Below, piece after piece: positions 45,118 to 54,661 of a stretch of DNA of 64,000 nucleotides. This DNA is from Pandoraea horticolens (GTDB taxonomy: Bacteria > Pseudomonadota > Gammaproteobacteria > Burkholderiales > Burkholderiaceae): the NCBI RefSeq assembly GCF_902459555.1, contig NZ_CABPSM010000015.1, forward strand, positions 62,001 through 126,000, given 5' to 3'. The position numbers were made by a program, and so were the translations under genes. The notes beneath the pieces were generated by a model, which saw only the letters and a list, made by a program, of their open reading frames with translations, did not search any database and had not been told where the DNA came from. How positions within the stretch are numbered: position 1 is the first letter of the stretch; every line of letters starts with the position of its first letter.

Positions 45118-45163
45118 AACCCCCAAGCGTTGGACATGAGTCCAATCCTTGGGGGTTTTTTCA
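45118..45163. terminator. Bidirectional terminator
   Basis: AACCCCCAAG (45118-45127) pairs with CTTGGGGGTT (45148-45157), with an inner TTGGA/TCCAA stem, then TTTTT. It separates the transporter and the convergent LOG gene. Confidence 0.92.
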
Positions 45164-45181
45164 TGGTGAAGATTGCCGCGA

Positions 45182-45916
45182 TTACAGGTAGAACATCTTC
45201 TCGCTGGTTTCCGACTCGGGCTCGATGCGGCCGTCGTAGAAAGCGAACACGGCCTTGAGGATTTCGTCGGGATCGTCGATGACCTTCACCAGGTCGAGAT
45301 CCTTCTCGCCGATGAGTCCCATCGGCAGCATCGTCGAGCGTACCCAGTCGAGCAACCCCGTCCAGAACTCCGTGCCCACGAGAATCACGGGGACCTGGCG
45401 CGACTTCTGCGTCTGGATGAGGGTGAGGACTTCGGACAGTTCATCGAGCGTACCGAAGCCGCCCGGCATGATCACGAAGGCATCCGAATTCTTCACAAAG
45501 GTGACCTTGCGCGTGAAGAAGTGACGAAAGCGCAGCGAGATGTCCTGGTACTGGTTGCCCTTCTGTTCGTGCGGCAATTCGATGTTCAGACCCACGGTCG
45601 GCGAGGCGCCGCCATGCGCGCCCTTGTTGGCCGCTTCCATGATGCCGGGGCCGCCGCCGGAGATCACCGCAAACCCGTTATCGGAGAATTTGCGGGCGAT
45701 GGTCATCGTTAGTTTGTAGAACGGCGATTTCGGTTTGATACGCGCGCTGCCGTAGATGCTCACGGCTGGCCGGATCTCGGACAGGTACTCGGTCGCCTCG
45801 ATGAACTCTGCCATAATCGTGAACATCTGCCACGATGCGCGCGCCTTTTTTGCGGTAGCGCGCTCATGGTCTGCCAGCATGCGCAGACTCGGTATCTCTT
45901 TTCTTCTCTTGGTCAT
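45182..45916 (-). CDS. LOG-family protein (cytokinin riboside 5'-monophosphate phosphoribohydrolase-like)
   Basis: Start MTKRRKEIPSLRMLADHERA at 45916 gives 244 residues. The Rossmann-like fold carries GGGPGIMEAANKGA and PGGFGTLDE, the LOG signature that binds nucleotide and catalyses base release. Members include PpnN, which cleaves nucleoside monophosphates. The start codon directly abuts the polA start on the other strand (CATATG), so the two genes share no intergenic DNA. A downstream start, for example near MFTIMAEF, would create space but lose conserved sequence. No Shine-Dalgarno is visible at 45916. Confidence 0.85.
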   Translation of the reverse strand: MTKRRKEIPSLRMLADHERATAKKARASWQMFTIMAEFIEATEYLSEIRPAVSIYGSARIKPKSPFYKLTMTIARKFSDNGFAVISGGGPGIMEAANKGAHGGASPTVGLNIELPHEQKGNQYQDISLRFRHFFTRKVTFVKNSDAFVIMPGGFGTLDELSEVLTLIQTQKSRQVPVILVGTEFWTGLLDWVRSTMLPMGLIGEKDLDLVKVIDDPDEILKAVFAFYDGRIEPESETSEKMFYL

Positions 45917-48655
45917 ATGTCGGAACAGCAAAGTCTGGAAGGTAAGACGCTCTTATTGGTCGATGGTTCGAGTTATCTTTATCGAGCCTATCACGCCCTG
46001 CCGGATTTGCGCGGCCCCAACGGCGAACCCACCGGGGCGCTGCACGGCATCGTCAATATGCTGCGCCGCATGCGTAAAGACGTACATGCAGAGTATAGCG
46101 CCTGCGTTTTCGACGCTAAGGGCAAGACATTCCGCGACGATTGGTACCCCGAATACAAGGCGAATCGTCCGTCGATGCCGGAAGATTTGCGCGCGCAGAT
46201 CGAACCCATTCACGAAGCCGTGCGCGCCATGGGTTGGCCGCTGTTGATGATTGACGGCGTGGAAGCCGATGACGTCATCGGCACGCTCGCGAAGCAAGCG
46301 GCCGTGCGAGGCATGCGTGTAGTGGTCTCCACCGGCGACAAGGATCTGGCGCAACTCGTGAACGATCACGTGACGCTCGTGAACACGATGACCAACGAGA
46401 CGCTCGACGCCGCTGCCGTTGCCGCGAAATTCGGCGTGCCGCCCGAGCGCATCGTCGATTACCTCACCCTGGTGGGCGATACAGTCGACAACGTGCCGGG
46501 TGTGGAAAAATGCGGACCGAAAACGGCCGTCAAGTGGCTCACGCAATACGGTGATCTCGACAATCTCGTTGCGAATGCAGCGGAAGTGAAGGGCGCGGTA
46601 GGCGAGAATTTGCGACGTGCCCTCGACTGGCTACCCATGGGGCGCAAGCTCGTGACGGTTGCGCTCGACTGCGATCTCGCGCCGCAGGTCACGTCCATTG
46701 AAGCCAGCTTGCAGACGCAACCCGAAGACACCGAGACGTTGCGCGATTTCTTTGCGCGTCACGGCTTCAAGACGCTGCTGCGTGAGGCAGAGGCCGCTGC
46801 CGCCACGCAGGCAGGCGAGCAGGCCCCGGCGCCCGTGGCCGACACGATCGAGCGTCAGTACGACGCCGTGCTGACGTGGGAACAGTTCGACGCGTGGCTA
46901 AAGATCATCGAAGCTGCGGAACTGACGGCGTTCGATACCGAGACGACGTCGCTCGACGCGATGCAGGCGCAGCTCGTAGGTCTCTCGTTCTCGTGCGAGC
47001 CGGGGCGTGCGGCTTATATTCCGGTGGCGCACCGCGCACCGGGCGAGGTCGAACAATTGCCGCGTGACGAAGTTCTCGCGCGCCTGAAGCATTGGCTCGA
47101 GAGCCCGAACCACAAGAAGGTCGGTCAGAACCTCAAGTACGATTCGCATGTGCTCGAGAACTACGGCATCAAGCTGGGCGGCATCGAGCACGACACGCTG
47201 CTCCAGTCATATGTGGTCGAGTCGCATCGCAGCCATGACATGGACAGTCTTGCCTCGCGTCACCTCGGGGTGACGACGATCAAGTATGAGGATGTGTGCG
47301 GCAAGGGCGCCAAGCAGATCGGCTTCGATGAAGTCGGTATCGAACAGGCCACGGCATACGCCGCGGAGGATGCCGACATCACGCTGCGTTTGCACCGCGC
47401 GCTTTATCCCGATGTGGCGCGTGAGGCCACGTTGGAGTTCGTCTACGGCAGCATCGAAATGCCGACGGCGCGCGTGCTCCAACGCATGGAGCGCAACGGT
47501 GTGCTCGTGGATACCGCCCGGCTCGCCGCGCAAAGCGACGAAATCGGCCACAAGTTGATCGCGCTCGAAGCCGAGGCGTATGCATTGGCCGGGCAGCAAT
47601 TCAACCTGAATTCCCCCAAGCAGATCGGCGACATCTTCTTCACGCAATTGCAATTGCCGGTGGTCAAGAAGACGGCCAGCGGCGCCCCGTCGACCGACGA
47701 GGAAGTGCTTCAGAAACTGGCCGAAGATTATCCGCTGCCGAAGGTGTTGCTCGACTACCGTGGCCTCGCCAAGCTCAAGTCGACCTATACCGACAAGCTG
47801 CCGAAGATGGTCAATCCGTCGACCGGCCGGGTGCATACGAACTACGCCCAGGCGGTGGCGATCACCGGACGTCTGGCATCGAACGATCCGAATTTGCAGA
47901 ACATTCCGGTGCGCACGGCCGAGGGACGTCGCATTCGCGAGGCGTTCATCGCCCCGCTGGGCAGTCAACTGGTATCGGCCGATTATTCGCAGATCGAACT
48001 GCGCATCATGGCGCATATCTCGGGCGACGATAGCCTGCTGCGTGCGTTCGCCAACGGCGAGGACATCCACCGGGCGACGGCGGCGGAGATCTTTGCCGTC
48101 ACGCCGCTCGAAGTCTCTTCCGAGCAGCGTCGTTATGCCAAGGTCATCAACTTCGGCCTGATCTACGGCATGAGCGCGTTCGGGCTGGCCGCGAACCTCG
48201 GGATCGAACGCGACGCCGCCAAGCAGTACATCGATCGTTATTTCATGCGTTACCCCGGCGTCGCACGTTACATGGACGAGACCCGCAAGAGCGCCAAGGC
48301 ACGCGGTTACGTCGAGACGGTGTTCGGCCGCCGGCTGTGGCTGCCGGACATCAACGGGGGTAACGGGCCGCGTCGTCAGGCTGCCGAGCGGGCGGCGATC
48401 AACGCGCCGATGCAGGGCACTGCCGCCGATCTCATCAAGCTCTCGATGGTCGCCGTACAGCGCTGGCTGGACGACAGAGGGTTGCAGACGCGTCAGATCA
48501 TGCAGGTCCACGATGAACTAGTGCTGGAAGTGCCCGATCACGAACTGGCGGAAGTTCGCAAGCGTCTTCCGGAACTGATGTGCGGCGTAGCAAAGCTGCG
48601 TGTGCCGCTCGTGGCTGAGGTGGGCGTCGGCGAGAATTGGGAGCAGGCGCACTGA
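45917..48655 (+). CDS. polA: DNA polymerase I
   Basis: The 912-residue enzyme has the 5'-3' exonuclease domain (LLLVDGSSYLYRAYHAL, GVEADDVIGTLA), an active-looking 3'-5' proofreading domain (FDTETTSLD near residue 338; YAAEDADITLRL) and the family A polymerase domain (SADYSQIELRIMAHIS, RRYAKVINFGLIYGMSAFGL, MQVHDELVLEV). It processes Okazaki fragments and repairs DNA. ATG 45917 has no Shine-Dalgarno in the pyrimidine-rich DNA upstream and touches the divergent LOG gene start. Confidence 0.98.
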   Translation: MSEQQSLEGKTLLLVDGSSYLYRAYHALPDLRGPNGEPTGALHGIVNMLRRMRKDVHAEYSACVFDAKGKTFRDDWYPEYKANRPSMPEDLRAQIEPIHEAVRAMGWPLLMIDGVEADDVIGTLAKQAAVRGMRVVVSTGDKDLAQLVNDHVTLVNTMTNETLDAAAVAAKFGVPPERIVDYLTLVGDTVDNVPGVEKCGPKTAVKWLTQYGDLDNLVANAAEVKGAVGENLRRALDWLPMGRKLVTVALDCDLAPQVTSIEASLQTQPEDTETLRDFFARHGFKTLLREAEAAAATQAGEQAPAPVADTIERQYDAVLTWEQFDAWLKIIEAAELTAFDTETTSLDAMQAQLVGLSFSCEPGRAAYIPVAHRAPGEVEQLPRDEVLARLKHWLESPNHKKVGQNLKYDSHVLENYGIKLGGIEHDTLLQSYVVESHRSHDMDSLASRHLGVTTIKYEDVCGKGAKQIGFDEVGIEQATAYAAEDADITLRLHRALYPDVAREATLEFVYGSIEMPTARVLQRMERNGVLVDTARLAAQSDEIGHKLIALEAEAYALAGQQFNLNSPKQIGDIFFTQLQLPVVKKTASGAPSTDEEVLQKLAEDYPLPKVLLDYRGLAKLKSTYTDKLPKMVNPSTGRVHTNYAQAVAITGRLASNDPNLQNIPVRTAEGRRIREAFIAPLGSQLVSADYSQIELRIMAHISGDDSLLRAFANGEDIHRATAAEIFAVTPLEVSSEQRRYAKVINFGLIYGMSAFGLAANLGIERDAAKQYIDRYFMRYPGVARYMDETRKSAKARGYVETVFGRRLWLPDINGGNGPRRQAAERAAINAPMQGTAADLIKLSMVAVQRWLDDRGLQTRQIMQVHDELVLEVPDHELAEVRKRLPELMCGVAKLRVPLVAEVGVGENWEQAH

Positions 48656-48858
48656 CGAGGCTGACTGGGTTGGCGCCTAAAGTGCGTGCGCGATACAAGA
48701 TGCAGCACGCCTTGGCTGCCGCCGCGCTCGGGTTCTCGCAATAAGAGGAATAGAGATGCGGGCATACCCGAAGTCCGCACTCTGCGGTAAGGTAATCGCT
48801 ATCGCCGGGATGGCAGTGACCGACCGGCTGGACGGTTTTCCAAGCACAGGGAGTTATC

Positions 48859-50238
48859 GTGAGCGTGCATCGCATCGTTGTGGTCGGCGGCGGCGCCGGC
48901 GGTCTGGAGCTTGTCACCCGCTTGGGCGACAAGTACGGGCGTGGCAAGGACGTTCAAATCACGCTGGTCGACCGTTCGCTGTCACACATCTGGAAACCGC
49001 TGCTGCATGAGGTTGCCGCCGGTGTCATGGACACCGCGACGCACCAGCTCTCGTACGTTGCGCAGGCCAATTGGCATCACTTCGAGTTCGCTGCGGGCGA
49101 GATGATCGGGCTGGATCGCGCTGCCAAGACGATCCGGCTGGCGGCCGTGCCTGCGGCGGCTGACGAAGGGGAGGGCGATCTGCTGCCTGAGCGTACCTTG
49201 CCGTACGACACGCTTGTCCTCGCCATGGGCAGCACCACCAACTTCTTCGGTGTGCCTGGGGCCCAGCAAAACACTATTGCACTGGATACGGTCGAGCAGG
49301 CCGAGCGCTTCCGGCGTCGCCTGATGGCGGCCTGTGTGCGTGCACAGAATGATTCGGAAACGCCAGCGGCACAGCGTGCCGGCGCGAACGAGGTGCTCGA
49401 AGGCACGCGAGGCGGTGAGCGCTTGCCGGCCCCGGGGCGTCGCAAGGTCAACCTCGTCATCGTCGGCGCAGGGGCCACGGGCGTTGAGCTTTCGGCGGAG
49501 CTGCGCAATACGGCGGAAGTCCTTCGCTCCTACGGCCTGAAGCTCGATCCGCGAAAAGATGTGGGCATTACCATCATCGAATCGAGTCCGCGCATTCTGA
49601 AGGCGCTGCCTGAGCGTGTGTCCGGCGCGGTGGCCGGATTGCTCGGCAAGCTCGACGTCGACATTCTGTGCGGCGATTCGGTCGCCGAGGTGCGCAAGGA
49701 CGAGGTCACGACCACCGGCGGGAAGGTGTTGCCCGCGGATATCACGGTCTGGTCGGCGGGGATCACGGCGCCGCCGGTGCTCGGTACGTTGGGGCTCGCC
49801 GTCAATCGTCTGAATCAGGTTGAGGTCTTGCCGACGTTGCAAAGCAAGACCGATCCGGAAATCTTCGCTTTTGGCGACTGCGCGAGCTGCGAATGGCCGG
49901 AACACGGCTTCGTGCCGCCGCGTGCGCAAGCCGCGCATCAGCAGGCGAGCTTTCTGGTCAAGGCCATCGATGCCCGGCTCAAAGGGCAGAGCTTGCCGGC
50001 GTTCACCTATCGCGATTTCGGGTCGCTCGTCTCGCTGGGCAAGTTCAGCGCAGTGGGCAATCTGATGGGTGGCCTGATCGGCGGCAGCATGTTCATCGAA
50101 GGGCTCTTCGCTCGGGTGATGTACACGTCGCTCTATCGCATGCACGTGGCGGCGCTGCATGGTGTCTGGCGCATGATGCTCGATACCATTGCCAATCGTC
50201 TGCGGCGTTCCACCGTACCGCGCGTCAAGTTACATTGA
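48859..50238 (+). CDS. Type II NADH dehydrogenase-like flavoprotein
   Basis: GTG 48859 (after GGGAG) starts this 459-residue protein. FAD is bound by RIVVVGGGAGGLELVTRLG, NAD(P)H by NLVIVGAGATGVELSAEL, and the C-terminal IFAFGDCASC is the second flavin motif. A hydrophobic C-terminal segment (GNLMGGLIGGSMFIEGLF) and amphipathic end suit monotopic membrane binding of NDH-2. It oxidises NADH and reduces quinone without pumping protons. Symbol ndh is plausible but not asserted. Confidence 0.88.
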   Translation: MSVHRIVVVGGGAGGLELVTRLGDKYGRGKDVQITLVDRSLSHIWKPLLHEVAAGVMDTATHQLSYVAQANWHHFEFAAGEMIGLDRAAKTIRLAAVPAAADEGEGDLLPERTLPYDTLVLAMGSTTNFFGVPGAQQNTIALDTVEQAERFRRRLMAACVRAQNDSETPAAQRAGANEVLEGTRGGERLPAPGRRKVNLVIVGAGATGVELSAELRNTAEVLRSYGLKLDPRKDVGITIIESSPRILKALPERVSGAVAGLLGKLDVDILCGDSVAEVRKDEVTTTGGKVLPADITVWSAGITAPPVLGTLGLAVNRLNQVEVLPTLQSKTDPEIFAFGDCASCEWPEHGFVPPRAQAAHQQASFLVKAIDARLKGQSLPAFTYRDFGSLVSLGKFSAVGNLMGGLIGGSMFIEGLFARVMYTSLYRMHVAALHGVWRMMLDTIANRLRRSTVPRVKLH

Positions 50239-50468
50239 CGTTGGCCGCAGGGGGGGCGAGCGTGCCGTCCCTGCCTTGCGCTGGTCTTCTTCTGCCGGAC
50301 GCGTGCGGTTTCGGATAGATCCGATCATCGGCGCGCCGGTGTCCGAGTGCATACGCGCGCCCTCTCTAGTAATATCCGAACGTCCGGCCCCGGACCGACG
50401 ATTCCCGTCTTTTCCGTTGGCGGTTTCCCCGGCAATTCCTCTACCGACGCTTTTCTCTGGAGTGCGAC

Positions 50469-51344
50469 ATGTCGCAAGCGGATCTGGATAGTCTCGTGCC
50501 CGAAGTGGCGCCGCGCAATCGCCGCGATTTTCTGAAGACCGCCGTTGGCTCGGCGTTTGCGCTGGCCGTGCTGCCGGTGGCTGCCGAAACCATCACCACC
50601 GACACACATGGGCTCGACGCGGGCGAGGTCATGCTGACCGTGCCGGGCATCAAGATGCCGGTCTACTACGCGAAGCCGGCCGGTAAGACGCATCTGCCGA
50701 CCGTCGTCGTGGTCTCGGAGATCTTCGGCGTACATCAACATATTGCCGACATTTGCCGCCGGTTCGCCAAACTCGGCTATCTGGCGCTGGCGCCGGAATT
50801 GTTCGCGCGCGCGGGCGATCCGCAGTCGCTGGGGACGATTGCCGAGATTCAGTCGCAGATCGTCTCGAAGACGCCGGACAAGCAGGTGCTGAGCGATATC
50901 GATGCGACGGTCAAATGGGCGGTGGCCAATGGCGGCGACGAGAAGCGTCTCGGCGTCACCGGTTTCTGTTGGGGCGGTCGCGTGGCATGGCTTTATGACG
51001 CCCATAACCCGAACGTGAAGGCGGCGGTGGCCTGGTACGGGCGCATCGTTGGCGACAAGAGTGCCGACTTCCCCGAAAATCCGATCGATATCGCGGGCAA
51101 GCTGCACGGGCCGCTGCTCGGTCTGTACGGCGGCAAGGATACGGGTATTTCGGTCGCGAGCGTTGAGCAGGCGCGCGAGGCCCTTGCCAAGGGCAGCGCG
51201 GCGTCGAAGGGGTCGGAACTGAAGGTGTTCCCGAATTCGGGGCATGCCTTCTTCGCCGACTACCGGTCGAGCTATGTCGAGACCGACGCGAAGGAGGGCT
51301 GGACGCTGGCGTTGGACTGGTTCCGCAAGCATGGTGTGGTCTGA
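50469..51344 (+). CDS. Dienelactone hydrolase-family protein with Tat signal
   Basis: The 291-residue alpha/beta-hydrolase has Cys in GFCWGGRVAW (nucleophile), Asp in YGGKDTGIS and His in SGHAFFAD, with Glu in SEIFGVHQH. These are the catalytic residues of carboxymethylenebutenolidase. Residues 18-26 (RRDFLKTAV) form a twin-arginine signal, so the protein is probably exported, unlike classical cytoplasmic dienelactone hydrolases. Its natural substrate is unknown. A long promoter region (50239-50468) precedes it. Confidence 0.88.
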   Translation: MSQADLDSLVPEVAPRNRRDFLKTAVGSAFALAVLPVAAETITTDTHGLDAGEVMLTVPGIKMPVYYAKPAGKTHLPTVVVVSEIFGVHQHIADICRRFAKLGYLALAPELFARAGDPQSLGTIAEIQSQIVSKTPDKQVLSDIDATVKWAVANGGDEKRLGVTGFCWGGRVAWLYDAHNPNVKAAVAWYGRIVGDKSADFPENPIDIAGKLHGPLLGLYGGKDTGISVASVEQAREALAKGSAASKGSELKVFPNSGHAFFADYRSSYVETDAKEGWTLALDWFRKHGVV

Positions 51345-51502
51345 GTTGCGGGTGCTACGGGCGGGACCGTCGGATCTGTTAAGGCATTCGGGCGCATTTG
51401 GCGTATCGGGCACGTCGAACGTCTTTGCGCTGTGCGGGCCGACGGTTTGCCTGTAACGGTAAAAGCTGGTTAAATCGCCGGCTTGCCTGCGGGAGAATCA
51501 CC

Positions 51503-52387
51503 ATCGACACCATTTTCTTATTCATCGTTATCGCCACGCTGGCTTCCGGCGTGCTGAGCCTTGCCGGGGCGGCGTCGCTGTCGCTCGGCCTGCTCTCCAG
51601 GCTCATCGACAAGATGGTGAGTTTCTCGGCGGGCGTGCTACTCGGCACGGCGCTGTTGCATCTGCTGCCTGAGAGTCTGGAGTCGCACGTCGACGCGCAC
51701 GTCATCACGCGCTGGTTGTTGGGTGGGTTGCTTGGGTTCTTCCTGCTGGAGAAGCTCTCGCTCTTGCGCCACAGCCACCATCACGAGGGCGACGGGCATC
51801 ATCACGAGCATGGGCATGATGCCCACGAGGCAGGCAAGGGCGGTTGGATGATTCTGATTGGCAGCGCGATTCACAACTTTGCCGATGGTGTTGTGATTGC
51901 GGCGGCATTTCTGGCCGATCCGCGTCTCGGGATGGCGGCAACGGTGTCGATCACCGTCCACGAGGTGGCGCACAAACTCGGCGACTTCATGGTGTTGCTC
52001 AATGCGGGTTTCAAGCGCCGTAAAGCATTGGTGCTGACGCTGGCGTCGAGCCTGACGGCGCTGGCGGGTGGGGTGTTGGGCTACTTCATGCTCGACCGTC
52101 TGCAGAGCCTGATCCCGTACTTGCTTGCGCTGGCGGCGAGCAGCTTCATCTACATTGCAGTGTCGGACCTGATGCCGCAGATGCAGCGTCGGACGTCGCC
52201 GCGCGACGCGCTGCCTCAGATTCTGCTGATCGCTGTCGGACTGGCGCTGGTGGTGTGGCTCAACGGTCACGATCATGAGCACGAGCACGGACACGATCAT
52301 AAGGATGGCGGCAGTGCCCTTGCGATGTCCGCATTAGCGTCGGGCGATGGCAGCCGCGTCGCGGCGACGGGCAAGTCGCCGCATTGA
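51503..52387 (+). CDS. ZIP-family metal transporter (start codon uncertain)
   Basis: The protein has eight membrane segments and a His-rich cytosolic loop (HSHHHEGDGHHHEHGHDAHE) with ZIP motifs IHNFADGVVIAAAF (TM4) and VHEVAHKLGDF (TM5), which bind Zn/Fe. Conserved sequence begins at the IDTIFLFIVIATLASGV segment. At that point the codon is ATC (51503), preceded by GGGAGA at suitable spacing. The only canonical start in frame is TTG 51398, giving 35 unlikely Arg/Cys-rich residues. An ATC start, or one base changed from ATG, is likely. A second His-rich tail ends the protein. Likely imports Zn, Fe or Mn. Confidence 0.82.
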   Translation: MDTIFLFIVIATLASGVLSLAGAASLSLGLLSRLIDKMVSFSAGVLLGTALLHLLPESLESHVDAHVITRWLLGGLLGFFLLEKLSLLRHSHHHEGDGHHHEHGHDAHEAGKGGWMILIGSAIHNFADGVVIAAAFLADPRLGMAATVSITVHEVAHKLGDFMVLLNAGFKRRKALVLTLASSLTALAGGVLGYFMLDRLQSLIPYLLALAASSFIYIAVSDLMPQMQRRTSPRDALPQILLIAVGLALVVWLNGHDHEHEHGHDHKDGGSALAMSALASGDGSRVAATGKSPH

Positions 52388-52439
52388 TGGGATAGCGTGG
52401 CGCCCGGCATTTGACGTCGGGCCGCGCGAAGCCAGAAAG

Positions 52440-52463
52440 AAGGGCGTCCCGAGGGACGCCCTT
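52440..52463. terminator. Bidirectional terminator
   Basis: AAGGGCGTCC-CGAG-GGACGCCCTT between the convergent ZIP and sulfurtransferase genes. Confidence 0.8.
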
Positions 52464-52503
52464 CGTCATTATCGCTGTAGCTTCAGCGCAGACGCTGCGT
52501 GAC

Positions 52504-53388
52504 TTACGGTTGCGCTCCGGTGGCGACCGGACGGCGCTTGTCGGCGCACCACTCGCTCCAGGATCCCGGATAGAGGCTGGCGCCATGAAGCCCGGCGACC
52601 TCCATGGCGAGCAGGTTGTGGCAAGCCGTCACGCCTGAGCCGCATTGCGAGATGACCCGCTCTGGTTGGCGATCCTTGCCGATGACTTGCGTGAAAGCTT
52701 CGCGAAGCGTGGCGGCGGGCTTGAAACGGCCGTCGGGACCGAGGTTGTCCTTGAAGCATCGATTGACCGCACCGGGAATGTGGCCGCCAATCGGGTCGAT
52801 GGTTTCGTTCTCGCCGCGATAGCGATCCGGTGCGCGGGCATCGATGACCAGACGTTCATGCGACGTCAAATTGCGCTCGATGGCGGCCGCGTCTGCCGTG
52901 GTGGCGAGCGGCTCGCCTGGACTGAAGTCACCGGCCGGCGGTGTTTCGGGCGGGGCGGCGTCGAGCTTGAAGCCGGCGGCTTCCCAGGCTTGCAGGCCAC
53001 CGTCGAGCACTGCGACGGATTCATGGCCGAGCCAACGCAGTAGCCACCACAGGCGGGCGGCATACATGCCGCCTTGTGCGTCATAGGCGACAGCCTGCTG
53101 ACCGTTCGACAATCCGCAGTCGGCAAGGAAACGCACGAGGGCGTCGCGCTCGGGCAACGGATGGCGGCCATTTTTGCCCGTTGTCTTTCCGGACAAGTCG
53201 CGCTCGAGGTGGGTGTAAAACGCGCCGAAGATATGGCCGTCGACATAGGCGGCTTCGCCTGCCGCCGGGTTGGCGAGATCGAATCGGCAATCGAAGATGA
53301 CCACCGGGGCGCCGCCGCCGGCGGCGGTTTGCATCAGCGCATCGAGATTTTGCGGACTGATGAGCGTGGTGAAGTGCGTATGAATCAT
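52504..53388 (-). CDS. Sulfurtransferase, mercaptopyruvate type (SseA-like)
   Basis: ATG at 53388 with GGAG 6 bases upstream gives 294 residues; the longer frame adds non-conserved sequence. It contains two rhodanese domains. The C-terminal active loop CGSGVTACHN is that of 3-mercaptopyruvate sulfurtransferase (SseA), not the CRKGVT of thiosulfate rhodanese. The N-terminal structural domain has IFDCRFDLANP and GHIFGAFYTHLE. It transfers sulfur from mercaptopyruvate to an acceptor, cytoplasmically. It overlaps no other gene. Confidence 0.9.
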   Translation of the reverse strand: MIHTHFTTLISPQNLDALMQTAAGGGAPVVIFDCRFDLANPAAGEAAYVDGHIFGAFYTHLERDLSGKTTGKNGRHPLPERDALVRFLADCGLSNGQQAVAYDAQGGMYAARLWWLLRWLGHESVAVLDGGLQAWEAAGFKLDAAPPETPPAGDFSPGEPLATTADAAAIERNLTSHERLVIDARAPDRYRGENETIDPIGGHIPGAVNRCFKDNLGPDGRFKPAATLREAFTQVIGKDRQPERVISQCGSGVTACHNLLAMEVAGLHGASLYPGSWSEWCADKRRPVATGAQP

Positions 53389-53545
53389 GACGTCTCCGCA
53401 GACGGGCGTAGGGGAATCGTTCAGCGGGAACTGACCGAGCCGCTTGCCGGACGGATGGCGCGCATCGCCCTTGAGGGCGCTGTCGGCGGCCGGGAACGTT
53501 GCCGAGAATGCCACGGCGCTCTGGTGTAGCGCCTGGCAGCTGCAA

Positions 53546-54400
53546 TCAGGCGGGCGCCGACGGCCGTCGCAATGCGGTCATGCCGCTTGCCACAATCAGC
53601 AGCATGCCGATCCAGCCGGCCAGTGCGGGCCAATCGTCCCAGACAAGCATGCTGATCAGTGTAGCGAAGATTACGCCGGAATATTGCAGATTCGCAGTAA
53701 CAAGGGTGTTGCCCAGACTGAAAGCCCGGGTGAGTGCCGTTTGCGCGATGAGTGCTGCAAGGCCGATACCCAGCATCAGCGCGGTGCCGCGCCATGTCAG
53801 CGCGTGCATGCCTTCGACGGCAACCCAACCGAGGCCCAGCAGCACGCCACCGAGCGAGAAATAGAAGACGATGCGCCAGTCGGGTTCACCTGCCGCCCCA
53901 AGCTCTTTGACCTGCATGTACGCCACGGCTGAGAACACACCCGAGACAACACCAGCGACGCCGCCGCCCCACGCCTGACTATCGATGGTTGGTTGAAGCA
54001 ATAGCGCCACACCGACGAACCCCGCAAAGATCGCGGCGACCAGACGGAAGTCGGTACGCAGGCTGCCGCGCATCGCAGCGGTTGCCATGACGATCAGCGA
54101 AATCCAGATCGGCGACATGTAATTGAGCGTCATCGCCGTGGATAGCGGCAATTGTGTGAGCGAATAGAACCAAAGGCCGAGTGAGATGACACCTGCGGTG
54201 CTGCGTTTGACGTGGGCGCCAAGGTGGCGAGTCCGGAGCGTCTGGCCTCGCATGCCGGTAATTGCCAGCAAAACGATGACACCGATAAGACTGCGGTAGA
54301 GAACGATTTCGCCGGTGTTGTATTCGTTTGCTGCCAGTTTGATGAAGAGCCCCATCAACGTGAACATGAAGGCGGAGACCAACATCCAGAGCGATTGCAT
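53546..54400 (-). CDS. EamA/DMT-superfamily transporter
   Basis: The 284-residue protein has ten hydrophobic helices arranged as two EamA repeats (first around residues 1-135, second about 145-280). VLYRSLIGVIVLL and LNYMSPIWISLIV are family phrases. DMT carriers export amino acids, drugs or nucleotide sugars; the substrate is unknown. It follows the Rieske gene on the same strand with a terminator hairpin between. Confidence 0.88.
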   Translation of the reverse strand: MQSLWMLVSAFMFTLMGLFIKLAANEYNTGEIVLYRSLIGVIVLLAITGMRGQTLRTRHLGAHVKRSTAGVISLGLWFYSLTQLPLSTAMTLNYMSPIWISLIVMATAAMRGSLRTDFRLVAAIFAGFVGVALLLQPTIDSQAWGGGVAGVVSGVFSAVAYMQVKELGAAGEPDWRIVFYFSLGGVLLGLGWVAVEGMHALTWRGTALMLGIGLAALIAQTALTRAFSLGNTLVTANLQYSGVIFATLISMLVWDDWPALAGWIGMLLIVASGMTALRRPSAPA

Positions 54401-54512
54401 GGCGAATTGTGGCCGATTGACGGCGAAAAGGCGCGTTTTGTGCTGAACGCGGGTGACGCGCGCGGCATAGATTGTTGCCGCGGGGTCATAGTTGAAGCAT
54501 CGCGACGATTCT

Positions 54513-54543
54513 AACGAAAACGGCGGGCCTATGGCCCGCCGTT
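54513..54543 (-). terminator. Terminator of the Rieske gene
   Basis: AACGGCGGGCC (54519-54529) pairs with GGCCCGCCGTT (54533-54543); read leftward it is followed by TTCGTTAG. Confidence 0.6.
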
Positions 54544-54661
54544 CGGCGAAAGTTCGGCAAATATTTAATTCAGTCTCGCCAGCACCACATCGTCGCCTGC
54601 GCCATCCTCAAACGGATGCATCTACTTTCTCACGCAGTGAGATGTTTCTGTGGGAAGCGGT

